A stretch of DNA of 64,000 nt from CAVRUD01 sp963849635 (GCA_963849635.1 CAWKIA010000037.1:124001-188000); one strand, 5' to 3'; shown: positions 15,439 to 24,541, numbered from the stretch's first letter. Numbers and translations are program-made. The notes: generated by a model not told the origin, from the sequence alone.

Positions 15439-15454
15439 CGGCCCGGTACCCGGA

Positions 15455-15575
15455 GTTGAAACCCCGGACTAAACCCACGAAACCCCTCTGGGGTTGACCG
15501 TGTTCGCGGGGCGCCGCGTCCGCCCCGTACTCAGTCCCGGAGGAACTTTGTAGGTTGAGCGCCGGGTTTCAACCT
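15455..15575. repeat. imperfect palindromic repeat, copy 1
   Basis: The left arm GTTGAAACCCCGGACTAAACC is mirrored by GGTTGAGCGCCGGGTTTCAAC, with AACCCCTCTGGGGTT and CCCGGAGGAACTT inside. A related copy is at 21131-21250. Both are intergenic; the family is not known to me by name. Confidence 0.5.
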
Positions 15576-15606
15576 GGCGTCTCCACAACCAGCGCCATTG
15601 AGCGGC

Positions 15607-17319
15607 CTACCCCGCCACTACCCCAGGGAGGATCTCGCAGAGGTGGTCGAGATCCGTCATCCTAATGCCACTGCCCATCAGACAGATCTGGATCCAGTTG
15701 CGATCCAGCAGGTATCGGCTCTGGTAGCTGAGCAGATACCCAGCCTCCCTTAGCCGCGACCCGATGAGATCGGAGTCGAGTTCGGGTGGCAACGCCACGG
15801 TCAGGACCGCGGGCGCGGCGCAGTCTGGCGGCGCTACGACCGCTAATCCCACCGCATCGAGCCGGCCCCGCACCACCGCCGACATTCGGGCGATCTCGGC
15901 AAATCTGGTCCGCTCATCGATCTCGCCAAGTGCCGTGTGCAGGGCGAGGACGAGATTGGACGAGATCGTATAGGGAATGCCGTCGCTCGCGGCGTAGGTC
16001 CCCAGATCAAGATAGCGAGGCAGCCTGCCGGGAGCAGGGACGACGTCGTGATCAGTGAAGACGAACGACAGTCCCGGGAACGAGGCCAGCCCCTTGCCAC
16101 TCACGCCGGAAGCCAAGTGGATCCCGGTCAGGTCGACCGGAAACGTGCCGATCGTGCTGATGCAATCGACCGCCAACCGAATCTCGTACTCAGCGGCGAT
16201 CCGTTTCAAGCCGGGAACATCATTGAGCATCCCGGTCGATGTTTCGCCGTGAACGACCCAGAGCCAGTGGACGGGCTGGCCGCCACGTACCGCGTCTTCT
16301 ACCGCTGACAGGTTGAAGCGCTCGCCCCACGGCACCCGGACAGGTTCGAAGTCGAGCCCGAACCGGCTAGCATGGTCAATGAGGCGCTCACCAAACTCGC
16401 CGTTGGAGAGCACGACACCCTTCCCTGGCAGCAACGAGAGCTGACCGCAGACGACATCATTCGCCAGGGTACCGGACCCCATCAGCACCTCGACCCGGTC
16501 GGCCCGGGTCAAGCTCCGAAGCCGATCCTTCGTCTCCGCAAACAGTGCGGCGAAGTGCTCGGCCCGATGCGAAATCGGCACGCCCGCGAACGCGGCCTGT
16601 ACGGCGGGTGAAGTTTGAACTGGTCCAGGAAGCAGGTTGACAGCCGCGGACACTGCCCTATCGAAGTCCTCACCGTTGGGAATTGCCGGCTTTGCTTGAA
16701 GCGGCTGGAGCACGTCGCCTTGCCCTAATGGTCCCCATGGCTCTGAGAGCAACCGAATGGAGTGTTGCTCTGCCGTCGCCAGAGTGAGGTACATCGGCTG
16801 GAAGAGGGCATCCCCTGTCCCAACAAGCGGCCCAAATGGTACGAACCCGATGTGGCGGTAGAGCTTCGCCTGCCGGGTCGTGCCAGAGATGAGGGCCAGG
16901 TCATACCCTCCGCCCAGGCAATACCGGGCGAGCTCCGCCATGAGACCGACAAGTACGCGGCCCTTCCGGTGTCCGGGGGCGACCGAGAGCAGGCGGTACT
17001 CGCAGATGCTGGTCGCGGGCGGAAGCAGGGCGTCCAAGTTCGGCAGTTTCTGATCGAGCGAGAACGGACGGTTGCCCCGGACGGCGATCATCCCCACGAG
17101 CTCGTCCTCGTGCAGGCAGATCATGTAGGTATTCTCGGCGTGGAATTTGTCGACCAGGCTGCCATTCGGATTGGGCGAGTGCTGCGGGATCTCCTCGACA
17201 AAGGTCCTGTAATTGAGCCGGTGGATCTGCTCGAACTCCCACGGCTCTGTCGCGATGCGAAAGACGTAGTTTGGCTCGGTCCCGTCCCGAACACTAGCGC
17301 GCACGGACACTGCGGTCAC
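15607..17319 (-). CDS. GNAT N-acyltransferase / class V aminotransferase fusion
   Basis: 570 aa from the GTG at 17319, whose GTGA overlaps the plsY stop. Residues ~1-200 resemble the autoinducer-synthase-like N-acyltransferases (FRIATEPWEFEQIHRLNY, EYRLLSVAPGHRKGRV with the acyl-CoA loop). Residues ~210-570 are a PLP fold-type I, class V aminotransferase of the serine/alanine-glyoxylate kind: VLMGSGTLANDVV, VVHGETSTGML, VDCISTIGTFPVD, and SGKGLASFPGLS with the likely PLP lysine. An enzyme that both acylates and transaminates could make an N-acyl amino acid or an amino-lipid; its coupling to plsY supports a lipid role, which is inference. The substrate is unknown. Confidence 0.75.
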   Translation of the reverse strand: MTAVSVRASVRDGTEPNYVFRIATEPWEFEQIHRLNYRTFVEEIPQHSPNPNGSLVDKFHAENTYMICLHEDELVGMIAVRGNRPFSLDQKLPNLDALLPPATSICEYRLLSVAPGHRKGRVLVGLMAELARYCLGGGYDLALISGTTRQAKLYRHIGFVPFGPLVGTGDALFQPMYLTLATAEQHSIRLLSEPWGPLGQGDVLQPLQAKPAIPNGEDFDRAVSAAVNLLPGPVQTSPAVQAAFAGVPISHRAEHFAALFAETKDRLRSLTRADRVEVLMGSGTLANDVVCGQLSLLPGKGVVLSNGEFGERLIDHASRFGLDFEPVRVPWGERFNLSAVEDAVRGGQPVHWLWVVHGETSTGMLNDVPGLKRIAAEYEIRLAVDCISTIGTFPVDLTGIHLASGVSGKGLASFPGLSFVFTDHDVVPAPGRLPRYLDLGTYAASDGIPYTISSNLVLALHTALGEIDERTRFAEIARMSAVVRGRLDAVGLAVVAPPDCAAPAVLTVALPPELDSDLIGSRLREAGYLLSYQSRYLLDRNWIQICLMGSGIRMTDLDHLCEILPGVVAG

Positions 17320-17978
17320 GAGGGCTTGCCCTTTGCCAGGGCAGCGCCCTGCCGGTTCATTCCGCCTGGCCGGCCCCGACCTCGGCGCAGCACTGGTTCG
17401 TGACGGGCCAGAACCCCTGCGATGTTCCGCCGGTGCCCGAGGAGGACAAGTGCCGCCATCAGCGCAAATCCGATGACGGTTTCGCCCGACCTCCCAGCGA
17501 CCAGCGCCGCGATCGGCGTGAGGGTCGTTCCGATCAGTCCGGCCATGACGAAACGGATGCCCAGGGCGAACGCGATGCCCGCGATCACGAGCGCGACCAG
17601 GGCAATCCAACCATCGAACGCAAGGGCGGCTCCGAACGCGGTCGCGACCCCCTTACCTCCTTGGAATCCCAACTGGACGGGCCAGATATGCCCGGCAATC
17701 ACGGCAGCCCCGGCCAGGGCGACCGCAATCGTGTCCAGGTCGAACCAGCGGGCAAGGGCGACTGCCAGGGCGCCCTTAGCCACATCGATCGCGAAGACCG
17801 CCGCGAAGGCGCCGCGACCCAGCACCCGCATCGCGTTGGTGGCGCCTGAGCTTCCGCTACCCTGGCTACGCACGTCGGAGCCGGTCCGGAACCGGACCAG
17901 ATAATAGCCCGTGGCTATGCACCCGATCGCGTACGCCAGACCGATCAGCGGCACCGAGCGCGCCAGATCGTCAAACAC
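17316..17978 (-). CDS. plsY: PlsY-type glycerol-3-phosphate acyltransferase
   Basis: 220 aa from the GTG at 17978 (GGGGGAG 8 nt upstream). Integral membrane enzyme that transfers acyl groups from acyl-phosphate to glycerol-3-phosphate in the first step of phospholipid synthesis. The family motifs are visible: GSGSSGATNAMRVLG, the GHIWPVQLGFQGGKGVAT loop, and about six hydrophobic segments. The C-terminus is extended and basic (RRGRGRPGGMNRQG). It forms an operon with the acyltransferase-aminotransferase fusion, with a 4-nt overlap. Confidence 0.87.
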   Translation of the reverse strand: MFDDLARSVPLIGLAYAIGCIATGYYLVRFRTGSDVRSQGSGSSGATNAMRVLGRGAFAAVFAIDVAKGALAVALARWFDLDTIAVALAGAAVIAGHIWPVQLGFQGGKGVATAFGAALAFDGWIALVALVIAGIAFALGIRFVMAGLIGTTLTPIAALVAGRSGETVIGFALMAALVLLGHRRNIAGVLARHEPVLRRGRGRPGGMNRQGAALAKGKPS

Positions 17979-18266
17979 CGCGCATCTCCCCCTTAACCCG
18001 GCGTCGTCGCAACGCATTGTCGGTCTAGCCAGCGCCCCAATGAGTCGCAGTGTACCCCAGCCCCCTGCACGATGAAGACTTCACCCAGCGTCTTGGGACA
18101 TCCGGCATCGCGGCATTGTCGGGAACTTGATAGCGGGAGCATCGATGTACGGCCGAAAGGCGTCAAACGTTTGCGCCGATCCCGTTCGTCGCCGATGATG
18201 CCCATTGGCATCGGTCGTAAACGCTGACACGCAATGTCTTGTCGTCGCACAGGGAAGGGACGAAGC

Positions 18267-18854
18267 ATGGCTGACATGGCGGCTTTGCGGCAAGGCGTAC
18301 GGGAGAGTTTGCCCGAGCTCGACGACATTCAGGATGCGGATCTCCGGTCCAAGGTCGTCGAGGTGCTTGCTCTGGCGCTGTCCGAGACGGAGTTTGAGCG
18401 CCTCGAAGAGATGCGCCCTTCTGGCAACTACAACACCCCGGCGATGCTGCGCGGCACCCAGGCCGACCACTTCCGTGGAGTCGCCCAAATGGCCGTCGCA
18501 CTCGCAGATGGCATCGAAGCGGTCATGGGCCCGATCGGCATCGATCGCGACATATTGATTGCTGGTGCGCTCTGCCACGATGCAGGCAAGCCATACGAGT
18601 TCAGTCCCCGCAACATCGAGCGCTGGCAGGCCAACTCGGGTGCAGTCGGGTTCCCCTCCGTGCGCCATCCGGGTTACGGGGTGCATCTGGCGCTCACGGT
18701 CGGTCTGCCCGAGGCCATCGTGCATATCGTCGGTGCCCACTCGATGCATGCCGAAGGACAGTTCGTGCAGCCCAGCCTTGAGAATGTCCTCATCCAATAT
18801 GCCGACGATGCCTTCTGGAAAATCCTGGGACGGGCTGGACTCATGGAGACCTGA
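18267..18854 (+). CDS. HD-domain phosphohydrolase
   Basis: 195 aa; ATG after GGAAGGGA. The metal-binding HD signature is present: H in ADHFRGV, LCHDAGKPYEF, then HLALTVGLPEAIVHIVGAHSMH and the terminal ENVLIQYADDAFW Asp. HD proteins hydrolyse nucleotides or other phosphomonoesters or diesters; no more specific subfamily mark is visible. It stands alone, divergent from plsY. The gap that follows (18855-19151) contains no gene I can support. Confidence 0.8.
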   Translation: MADMAALRQGVRESLPELDDIQDADLRSKVVEVLALALSETEFERLEEMRPSGNYNTPAMLRGTQADHFRGVAQMAVALADGIEAVMGPIGIDRDILIAGALCHDAGKPYEFSPRNIERWQANSGAVGFPSVRHPGYGVHLALTVGLPEAIVHIVGAHSMHAEGQFVQPSLENVLIQYADDAFWKILGRAGLMET

Positions 18855-19151
18855 ACCCTCGTCAGCCCAACTCGACCGTTCCACCCCTGTCATTTCCGGC
18901 CACTCCCATATGCCGACACCTGGCCACCCCCCGGCGAAAACCGCCAGAAAACGGGTATAGTTTCACGTACCGATCGACGCACGTCTCAATGTTGAGATCG
19001 CGGGCACGTCGGAACGGGGACAAACCTCGTTTCGGGTGCCCATCCCGTGTTTTTTGGCGAAAATCGATCGGTATCGGTTTACGGTTCGGCGACGTGGTCG
19101 CCGGTACAGCCAGCACTGCCGGCATGTAAGAACGAGGTGGGAGAGGTCACA

Positions 19152-20197
19152 ATGCGCGAGGTCTCGGTCGTCGGAGGATCTGGATATGCTGGTGGGGAAT
19201 TGGTACGGCTGCTGCTGGACCACCCGGAAGCACGCCTGAAACAGGTCACCTCTGAGCGACAGGCCGGAAAATTCATCCGTACCACCCACCCCAATCTCCG
19301 TAAGCGTACCGACCTGAAGTTCACCTCGGTGGCCCAGCTGGAGCCTTGCGACGTGCTTTTCGTCGCCCTGCCCCATGGCGTCTCGATGGGCATGATGGCC
19401 ACCTTGCGCGAGAAGGCCGAGATCGTGATCGATCTCAGTGCCGACTACCGCCTGCGCAACCCGGACGACTACCCGCGCTGGTACGACCACCCGCATTCGG
19501 AGCCGGAAGCGCTGTCCGATTTCGTTTACGGCATCCCGGAGCTGCACCGCGAGGAGATTCGGGAATCCAACCTGATCTCCAGCGCGGGCTGCATGGCTAC
19601 GACCGCCATCCTGGGGCTGTATCCGCTCTATCGGGCTGGTGTGGTCGATACCGCGCGGCCAGCGGTGATCGAAGCAAGACCGGTTCTTCTGGCTCCGGTG
19701 GGGGCCCGGGCCTCGGCTCGCACCACCCGGAGCGCTCCGGGGTGGTGCGTTCGTTCAAGCCGACGGGCCACCGCCACTCGGCCGAGATCATCCAGGAGTT
19801 GACATTCGACGGGGTTACTCCCCAGGTCGCCTTCTCCGCGACGGCGATTGAGGCAGTGCGCGGCATCCTCACGACCGCGCACGTCTTCCTCAAGGAGCCG
19901 CTGACCGACAAGGAGATCTGGGCGATCTACCGGCCGGCCTACAAGGACGAGCCGTTCATGCGCCTGGTCAAAGAGGCGAGCGGCATCCACCGCTACCCGG
20001 AACCGAAGATCCTCTCCGGCTCAAACTACTGTGATGTCGGCTTCGAGCGGGACCCGCACTCCGACCGCCTCGTCGTCCTGGCCGCCACCGACAACCTCAT
20101 GAAGGGGGCATCTGGTCAGGCCGTCCAGGCGTTCAACATCCGGTGCGGCTGCCCGGAGACGCTCGGTCTCGAGTTCTCCGGTCTCCACCCGATCTAG
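19152..20197 (+). CDS. lysY: LysY, [LysW]-aminoadipyl/glutamyl phosphate reductase, interrupted by one missing base
   Basis: ArgC-like NAD(P)H reductase acting on the LysW-bound acyl phosphate from LysZ. ATG after GGGAGAGGTC. The first frame has the Rossmann start VVGGSGYAGGELVRLLL, IDLSADYR, VYGIPELHRE and SSAGCMATT with the catalytic Cys. Near 19676-19678 one A is missing from AAAG, and the other frame continues KTGSSGSGGGP, SHHPERSG, GHRHSAEI (His that assists catalysis), VFLKEPLTDKEI and ATDNLMKGASGQAVQAFN. Joined length is 348 aa, as expected. It leads the second biosynthetic cluster, followed by lysZ. Confidence 0.85.
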
Positions 20198-20258
20198 GCG
20201 TCAGGCGTCAGGCGTCAGGCGTCAGGGATGTGTACTTCTGATGCCTGACGCCTGATGC
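20197..20258. repeat. tandem GGCGTCA units plus inverted copy between lysY and lysZ
   Basis: Four GGCGTCA units in tandem are followed after 15 nt by TGATGCCTGACGCCTGATGCC, which can fold back on them. Similar GTCAGGCGTCAGGC stretches occur after lysW (6709-6724), inside the Lys T-box and after lysJ. Confidence 0.6.
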
Positions 20259-20279
20259 CTCGCTCCGAAGGAGCCGTTC

Positions 20280-21110
20280 ATGTACGTCATCAAGATTGGC
20301 GGTGGGGCCGCGATCGGGGAGGCGGCGTATCGCCAGTTCGCGGTGGACCTCGCCGAGTTGAAGCTGCCCGCTGTCATCGTCCACGGCGGCAACGCCGAGT
20401 TTTCCCAACTCAGCAGGGCGCTGGGGATGCCGCCCCGCATGATTACGTCAAGCTCCGGCCGGGTGACCCGCTACACCGACCGCGCCACCATGGATGCGAT
20501 GCTGATGGCCTACTGCGGCAAGGTCAACAAGACCCTTGTCGGCATCCTTCAGGCTGCCGGCGTGAACGCGGTCGGGCTCAGCGGCCTGGACGGCAAGATC
20601 GCATCGGGCCGGCGCAAGGCGATGCTTCGTGGCAACGAAGACGGCAAGCCGCGCATTTTCCGCGACGACCACGCCGGCACGATCGAGCAAATCGACCCGA
20701 CACTGGTGCGCCTCCTCCTCGATGGCGGGTTCTTGCCCGTGCTGACCCCGCCAGCTCTCGGCGAGGAGGGCGTGCCGATCAATGTCGACGGCGACAAACT
20801 GGCCCTGGAACTGGCGATCACCCTCGGAGCGGAGGGCATGCTCTTCTTCTCCGATACGCCAGGCCTACTGGCCGACAAGGACGACGAGTCAACCCTGATC
20901 CGCGAGATTGACGCTTCCTCCCCGGAAAGCGCCCTCGCCGCCGCTGGCGGCAGAATGGTGGTCAAGGTCGAAGCGGCCCTTGGCGCGATCGAGCGCGGCG
21001 TGGGTCGGGTCGTCTTCTCCGATGGCCGCGCGGAGAGGCCACTACGGCGCGCCCTGGCCGGCGAAGGTACGGTCGTGCGGGCCAAGGCGGGGGCCATCGC
21101 GGGCGCGTGA
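20280..21110 (+). CDS. lysZ: LysZ, [LysW]-aminoadipate/[LysW]-glutamate kinase
   Basis: 276 aa; ATG with AAGGAG 8 nt upstream. Amino-acid-kinase fold enzyme, related to N-acetylglutamate kinase, that phosphorylates the distal carboxyl group of the LysW-bound acid. MYVIKIGGGAAIG is the N-terminal phosphate loop, VIVHGGN the acid-binding loop, followed by GVNAVGLSGLDG, PINVDGDKLALELA and FFSDTPGLLAD. GGRMVVKVEAAL near the end supplies the catalytic Lys. The lack of an N-terminal arginine-inhibition helix matches LysZ rather than ArgB. Operon with lysY. Confidence 0.9.
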   Translation: MYVIKIGGGAAIGEAAYRQFAVDLAELKLPAVIVHGGNAEFSQLSRALGMPPRMITSSSGRVTRYTDRATMDAMLMAYCGKVNKTLVGILQAAGVNAVGLSGLDGKIASGRRKAMLRGNEDGKPRIFRDDHAGTIEQIDPTLVRLLLDGGFLPVLTPPALGEEGVPINVDGDKLALELAITLGAEGMLFFSDTPGLLADKDDESTLIREIDASSPESALAAAGGRMVVKVEAALGAIERGVGRVVFSDGRAERPLRRALAGEGTVVRAKAGAIAGA

Positions 21111-21130
21111 CACGCGTGTGCAGACGCCAG

Positions 21131-21250
21131 GTAGAAACCTGGCGCTAATCCTACAAAACCCCTCCGGGGTTAATCGTCTTCTCTGAACATGCTCGCCCGC
21201 CCCGACCAGACCCGGAGGAACTTCGAAGGTTTAGCCCCGGGATTCAACCT
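21131..21250. repeat. imperfect palindromic repeat, copy 2
   Basis: Related to 15455-15575: AACCTGGCGCTAATCCTAC, AACCCCTCCGGGGTTAATCG and CCCGGAGGAACTTCGAAGGT, ending GGGATTCAACCT. It fills most of the gap between lysZ and the HAD gene. Confidence 0.5.
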
Positions 21251-21310
21251 GTAGTCCGCTACCGGCCACACGGCCTCGATTGAGAGTCCGTAGCACACTA
21301 GGACCGCCCA

Positions 21311-22036
21311 ATGGCACTTGAAGCCGTCGTCTTTGACTTTGGGGAAACGCTGGTCAACGAAACGAGTATCTGGGGACCTTGGGCGGACTGGCTCGGCGTC
21401 CCCCGGCTGACGTTCTTCGGCGTGCTCGGCGGCGTGATTGCCCGTGGCGAAGATCACAGTCGGGTCTTCGAGTACATCCGGCCAGGCTTCGACCGGGCCG
21501 CCGCCCGCGAGGTCCGGCGGGCGGCAGGGGATGTCGAGCAATTCACCATCGACGACTTCTATCCGGATGCCGTTCCTTGCCTGAAGACCCTCAAAGCAGC
21601 CGGATTGCGGCTCGGAATCGTCGGTAATCAGCCGACCTGGGCGGAATCGAGCCTACAAAGTTTGAACCTTGACGTCGACATGATCGGGTCATCACAGTCC
21701 TGGGGCGTCTCCAAACCCAATCCGGAATTCTTTGCTCGCATTTGCCAGGAGCTTGACCTGGCACCGAATGCAGTCGCCTACGTCGGCGACAGGATCGACA
21801 ACGACATAATCCCCGCCGCCGCGGCCGGCATGACCGCGGTCTTCATCAAGCGTGGACCCTGGGGCTATCTCCAGGCCGGACATCTTCCGCTGCCAGAGGA
21901 AGCCATCGCCATCGAATCACTCAATGAACTTCCCAAGCTTTTGGGCTTCATCGCGCATAGGCCACGCCGCGTAGAATCACTGGAACCAATTCGGGCCGCT
22001 GGCCGGTCCGCTCCACGCATTGAAAGGCGCCTCACG
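21311..22036 (+). CDS. HAD-family hydrolase, reading frame open into lysJ
   Basis: HAD phosphatase fold: VVFDFGETLVNE (nucleophile Asp and second Asp replaced in part: D-F-G-E), a cap region to about residue 90, LGIVGNQP, SKPNPEFF (Lys) and VGDRIDNDIIPA (metal Asp). The family normally ends near residue 215-220. Here no stop occurs and the frame runs through HRPRRVESLEPIRAAGR straight into lysJ, giving a 634-aa frame. TAG codons lie in the neighbouring frames at about 21957-21992, so a lost or gained base could have removed the stop; a true fusion is the alternative. The role in the pathway is unknown. Confidence 0.7.
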
Positions 22037-23215
22037 ATGGCAACCGCCCAAGTCGACCTCGCGACCATCCAGCAGATCGAGCTCCAGGGTCAGATTCCCT
22101 TTTATGGCAAGCGCGAGATCGCGCTGGTGCGAGGCGAAGGCGCATACCTCTTCGACTCCGAAGGCCGCCGCTATCTCGACGCGATGAGCAACTACGGCGT
22201 CGCTGTTCTCGGGCACGCCGACCCGGAGTTCGCCGACGCCCTCAATGACCAACTTCGGACCTTGACAACCGGCCACCAGAGTTTCTTCAGCGATGTCCGG
22301 GCCGAGGCGCTGGAGGCAATCGGGCGGATCGCGCCTCCCGGCGTCTCCCGGGCATTCCTCTCGAACTCGGGGGCGGAGGCAATCGAGGCGGCCCTGAAGA
22401 TGGCCCGGCTGGCGACAGGCAAATCCAGGGCGGTCGCGCTGAAGCGCGGCTACCATGGCCGCACGCTGGGCGCGCTCTCCGTCACCGCCGATCCGAAATA
22501 CCGGACACCGTTCGAACCGCTGCCGATCCACGCCACTCATGTGCCGTTCGATGACCTGGATGCCGTCGAGGCCGCGATCGACGACGAGACGGGCGCGGTC
22601 ATCCTGGAACCGGTCCAGGGCGAAGGCGGCATCTGGCCCGCCAGCGAGGCGTATCTGGCCGGCGTCCGCGAGATCACCAGCCAGCGAGGCGTTCTGCTCA
22701 TCGCCGACGAGATCCAGTGTGGGTTCCGCACGGGCAGCCCCTTCGTGACGGTCGCCGCCGGGGTCATTCCAGACATCGTCTGCACGGCGAAAGCCCTGGC
22801 CAACGGCTTTCCGGTCGGCCTCACACTCGTCACCGAGGCGATCAGCAGCGTCGCCGGTCCCGGGAGCCACGGCTCGACTTTCGGCGGCAACCCGCTCGCC
22901 TGTCGGGCGATTGTCACCACCCTCAATGCCCTCGAAGAGCGTGACCTCTACGCCCGGGCCGTGCGCCTCGGCGCGGACATCCTTGAGCGCATCCGTGATC
23001 TCAACGCGGCCAAGGTCCGCGCGGTGCGGGGGGCTGGCCTGATGATCGGCATCGATCTCAAAGAGCGGGTCACGCCCACCCTGCGCGCCCTACAGGACCG
23101 AGGTGTCTTGACCCTGGCAGCTGGCAACCTGACGTTGCGGCTGCTCCCGCCGATGATCTGGACCGAAACACAGGTCGACGAGTTGCTCGTTGTGCTCGAA
23201 GAGGTTCTCAACTAG
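22037..23215 (+). CDS. lysJ: LysJ, [LysW]-aminoadipate semialdehyde/glutamate semialdehyde transaminase
   Basis: 392 aa counted from the ATG at 22037 (GAAAGG 9 nt upstream). Class III PLP aminotransferase that converts the LysW-bound semialdehyde to LysW-lysine or LysW-ornithine. SNSGAEAIEAALKMAR, GYHGRTLGALS, LEPVQGEGGI, LLIADEIQCGFRTG and the PLP lysine in TAKALANGFPVG are all present, as is the STFGGNPLACRA loop. The same frame extends upstream through a HAD domain, so translation might give a fused protein. Together with lysY and lysZ it supplies the shared middle steps of both branches. Confidence 0.87.
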   Translation: MATAQVDLATIQQIELQGQIPFYGKREIALVRGEGAYLFDSEGRRYLDAMSNYGVAVLGHADPEFADALNDQLRTLTTGHQSFFSDVRAEALEAIGRIAPPGVSRAFLSNSGAEAIEAALKMARLATGKSRAVALKRGYHGRTLGALSVTADPKYRTPFEPLPIHATHVPFDDLDAVEAAIDDETGAVILEPVQGEGGIWPASEAYLAGVREITSQRGVLLIADEIQCGFRTGSPFVTVAAGVIPDIVCTAKALANGFPVGLTLVTEAISSVAGPGSHGSTFGGNPLACRAIVTTLNALEERDLYARAVRLGADILERIRDLNAAKVRAVRGAGLMIGIDLKERVTPTLRALQDRGVLTLAAGNLTLRLLPPMIWTETQVDELLVVLEEVLN

Positions 23216-23235
23216 CGTCAGGGGTAGCCTGACGC
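23215..23235 (+). terminator. small hairpin after lysJ
   Basis: GCGTCAGG pairs with CCTGACGC around GGTAG, overlapping the lysJ stop. No T-run follows, so termination is uncertain; the sequence also belongs to the GTCAGG repeat group. The remaining gap to 23408 shows nothing else. Confidence 0.35.
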
Positions 23236-23408
23236 GATCAGTGACATAGCTAGCCTCTCCGTCAGGCAACATCCGGCCGCACTTTACGGCACCCTATGGC
23301 GCCGGATAACGTGTTAACCGACCCAAGATGCTTTCGGCCCCGATACCCCACCATGACGCGGTTATCACTGCTGCATCGGCGCGTTCAGCGTCGACGAGGA
23401 GTCCACGA

Positions 23409-24464
23409 ATGCGCCGCTCTGGCGGAGATGTCGTTTCCCGCATGATCGTGCGCCTGGTCGCGTTCATCCTGGTGGCCTCCCTGCTCCCGAACCACGGGGC
23501 CGTTGCCCAGGACACCCTGCTCGGCACGCCGATTACTCCGGAGCCGGCCGAGTGCATCGTCGCTCCCCGACCGGTCGAATCCCTGATCCGGATCGGCGCG
23601 TCGGCGACCTCCGGAATTGCCGGAACCGAGATCAACTCGGAGATGGATCCGGCAAATGTTCCCCCCAGCGGCCCCGCCGACCAGATCACCACCGCCGGCG
23701 TGGTGGCGACCGTCCGGCACTACATTGCCTGCCTAAACGCGCTCGACTCAGTCCGGACGTTTGGCTTCTTCACCGAGGGCTACCTGGCCAAGGTCCTCTT
23801 TGACTTCGGCCCGCTACCCGGACTCGTCCTGAGCGCCGGCCAAGGCCCGGCTGCTCTACCTGCCGAGGCCTGGCGGTCGTTCGCGGTCTCTTCTGTCGGC
23901 CTGCTCCCCGACGGCCGCGCCACCGCCGTGGTGAACATCCTCAACCCAAACACAGATAGCGGATTTCCACCCGGGCACCTGATGAAGGTGACGTATCTTC
24001 TCGCCCTGGTCGACGGCGTCTGGCTGATCGACATGGTCGCTATCGATCCGGCGAGCCGGCCAAACGAGGTCGTCTCCGGCACCAAATTCACCGGCGTGAT
24101 CTTCAACACGGGCATGGCGGCGCAATTGGTCGATTTCTTTGGCGACGCCGATCGATATGAGCGGTACTGGCAGCCAACGCGGCGCCACATCGTCGCCCTG
24201 GAATCGGCCTTGCTCCCCTACCTTGAATCGCAGTCCCAGGCCCTGGCTGCCAGGGTCGCGTACGAGGGATACGGCCGTCAGTACGCGGGCGCCATCCAGG
24301 GCGGTCAGCCGGTGATCATCCTCAATTCGTTCTGCGACACCAACGATCTCATCTGGCTGGAAACGCCCTACGTCGTCGATGACGGTGGGAACTGCTACTT
24401 CTCGGTCCGCTGGGACGTCTCGACCGGCACATTCTTCGAGCTCCGTATCAACGGCGAAGCTTAG
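23409..24464 (+). CDS. secreted protein of unknown function, 351 aa
   Basis: The ATG at 23409 follows GAGGAG by 7 nt. A signal peptide (IVRLVAFILVASLLP, cleavage near GAVAQD) leads to an exported protein. The region ATVRHYIACLNALDSVRTFGF to LVDGVWLIDMVAID has the look of an NTF2/SnoaL-like fold, which is tentative. The C-terminal third has Cys in NSFCDTNDLIW and DGGNCYFSV that might form a disulfide. The gene stands alone and ends at a very long terminator stem. Confidence 0.65.
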   Translation: MRRSGGDVVSRMIVRLVAFILVASLLPNHGAVAQDTLLGTPITPEPAECIVAPRPVESLIRIGASATSGIAGTEINSEMDPANVPPSGPADQITTAGVVATVRHYIACLNALDSVRTFGFFTEGYLAKVLFDFGPLPGLVLSAGQGPAALPAEAWRSFAVSSVGLLPDGRATAVVNILNPNTDSGFPPGHLMKVTYLLALVDGVWLIDMVAIDPASRPNEVVSGTKFTGVIFNTGMAAQLVDFFGDADRYERYWQPTRRHIVALESALLPYLESQSQALAARVAYEGYGRQYAGAIQGGQPVIILNSFCDTNDLIWLETPYVVDDGGNCYFSVRWDVSTGTFFELRINGEA

Positions 24465-24473
24465 GGCATCGGG

Positions 24474-24537
24474 GGTTGGCGTCGTCTCCGTGGCGCCCAG
24501 GTCCTGAGCCCCGGGCGCCACGGAGACGACGCCAACC
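24474..24537. terminator. bidirectional terminator with a perfect 25-bp stem
   Basis: 24474-24498 is exactly complementary to 24513-24537 around a 14-nt loop and is followed by TTTCTT. It sits between convergent genes (stops at 24464 and 24542). The stem is unusually long for an intrinsic terminator. Confidence 0.85.
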
Positions 24538-24541
24538 TTTC

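Noticed and set aside
20197..20258. Tandem repeats as a small CRISPR array
   Set aside because: Units are 7 nt with no spacers and can pair with an inverse copy; no cas genes are near.
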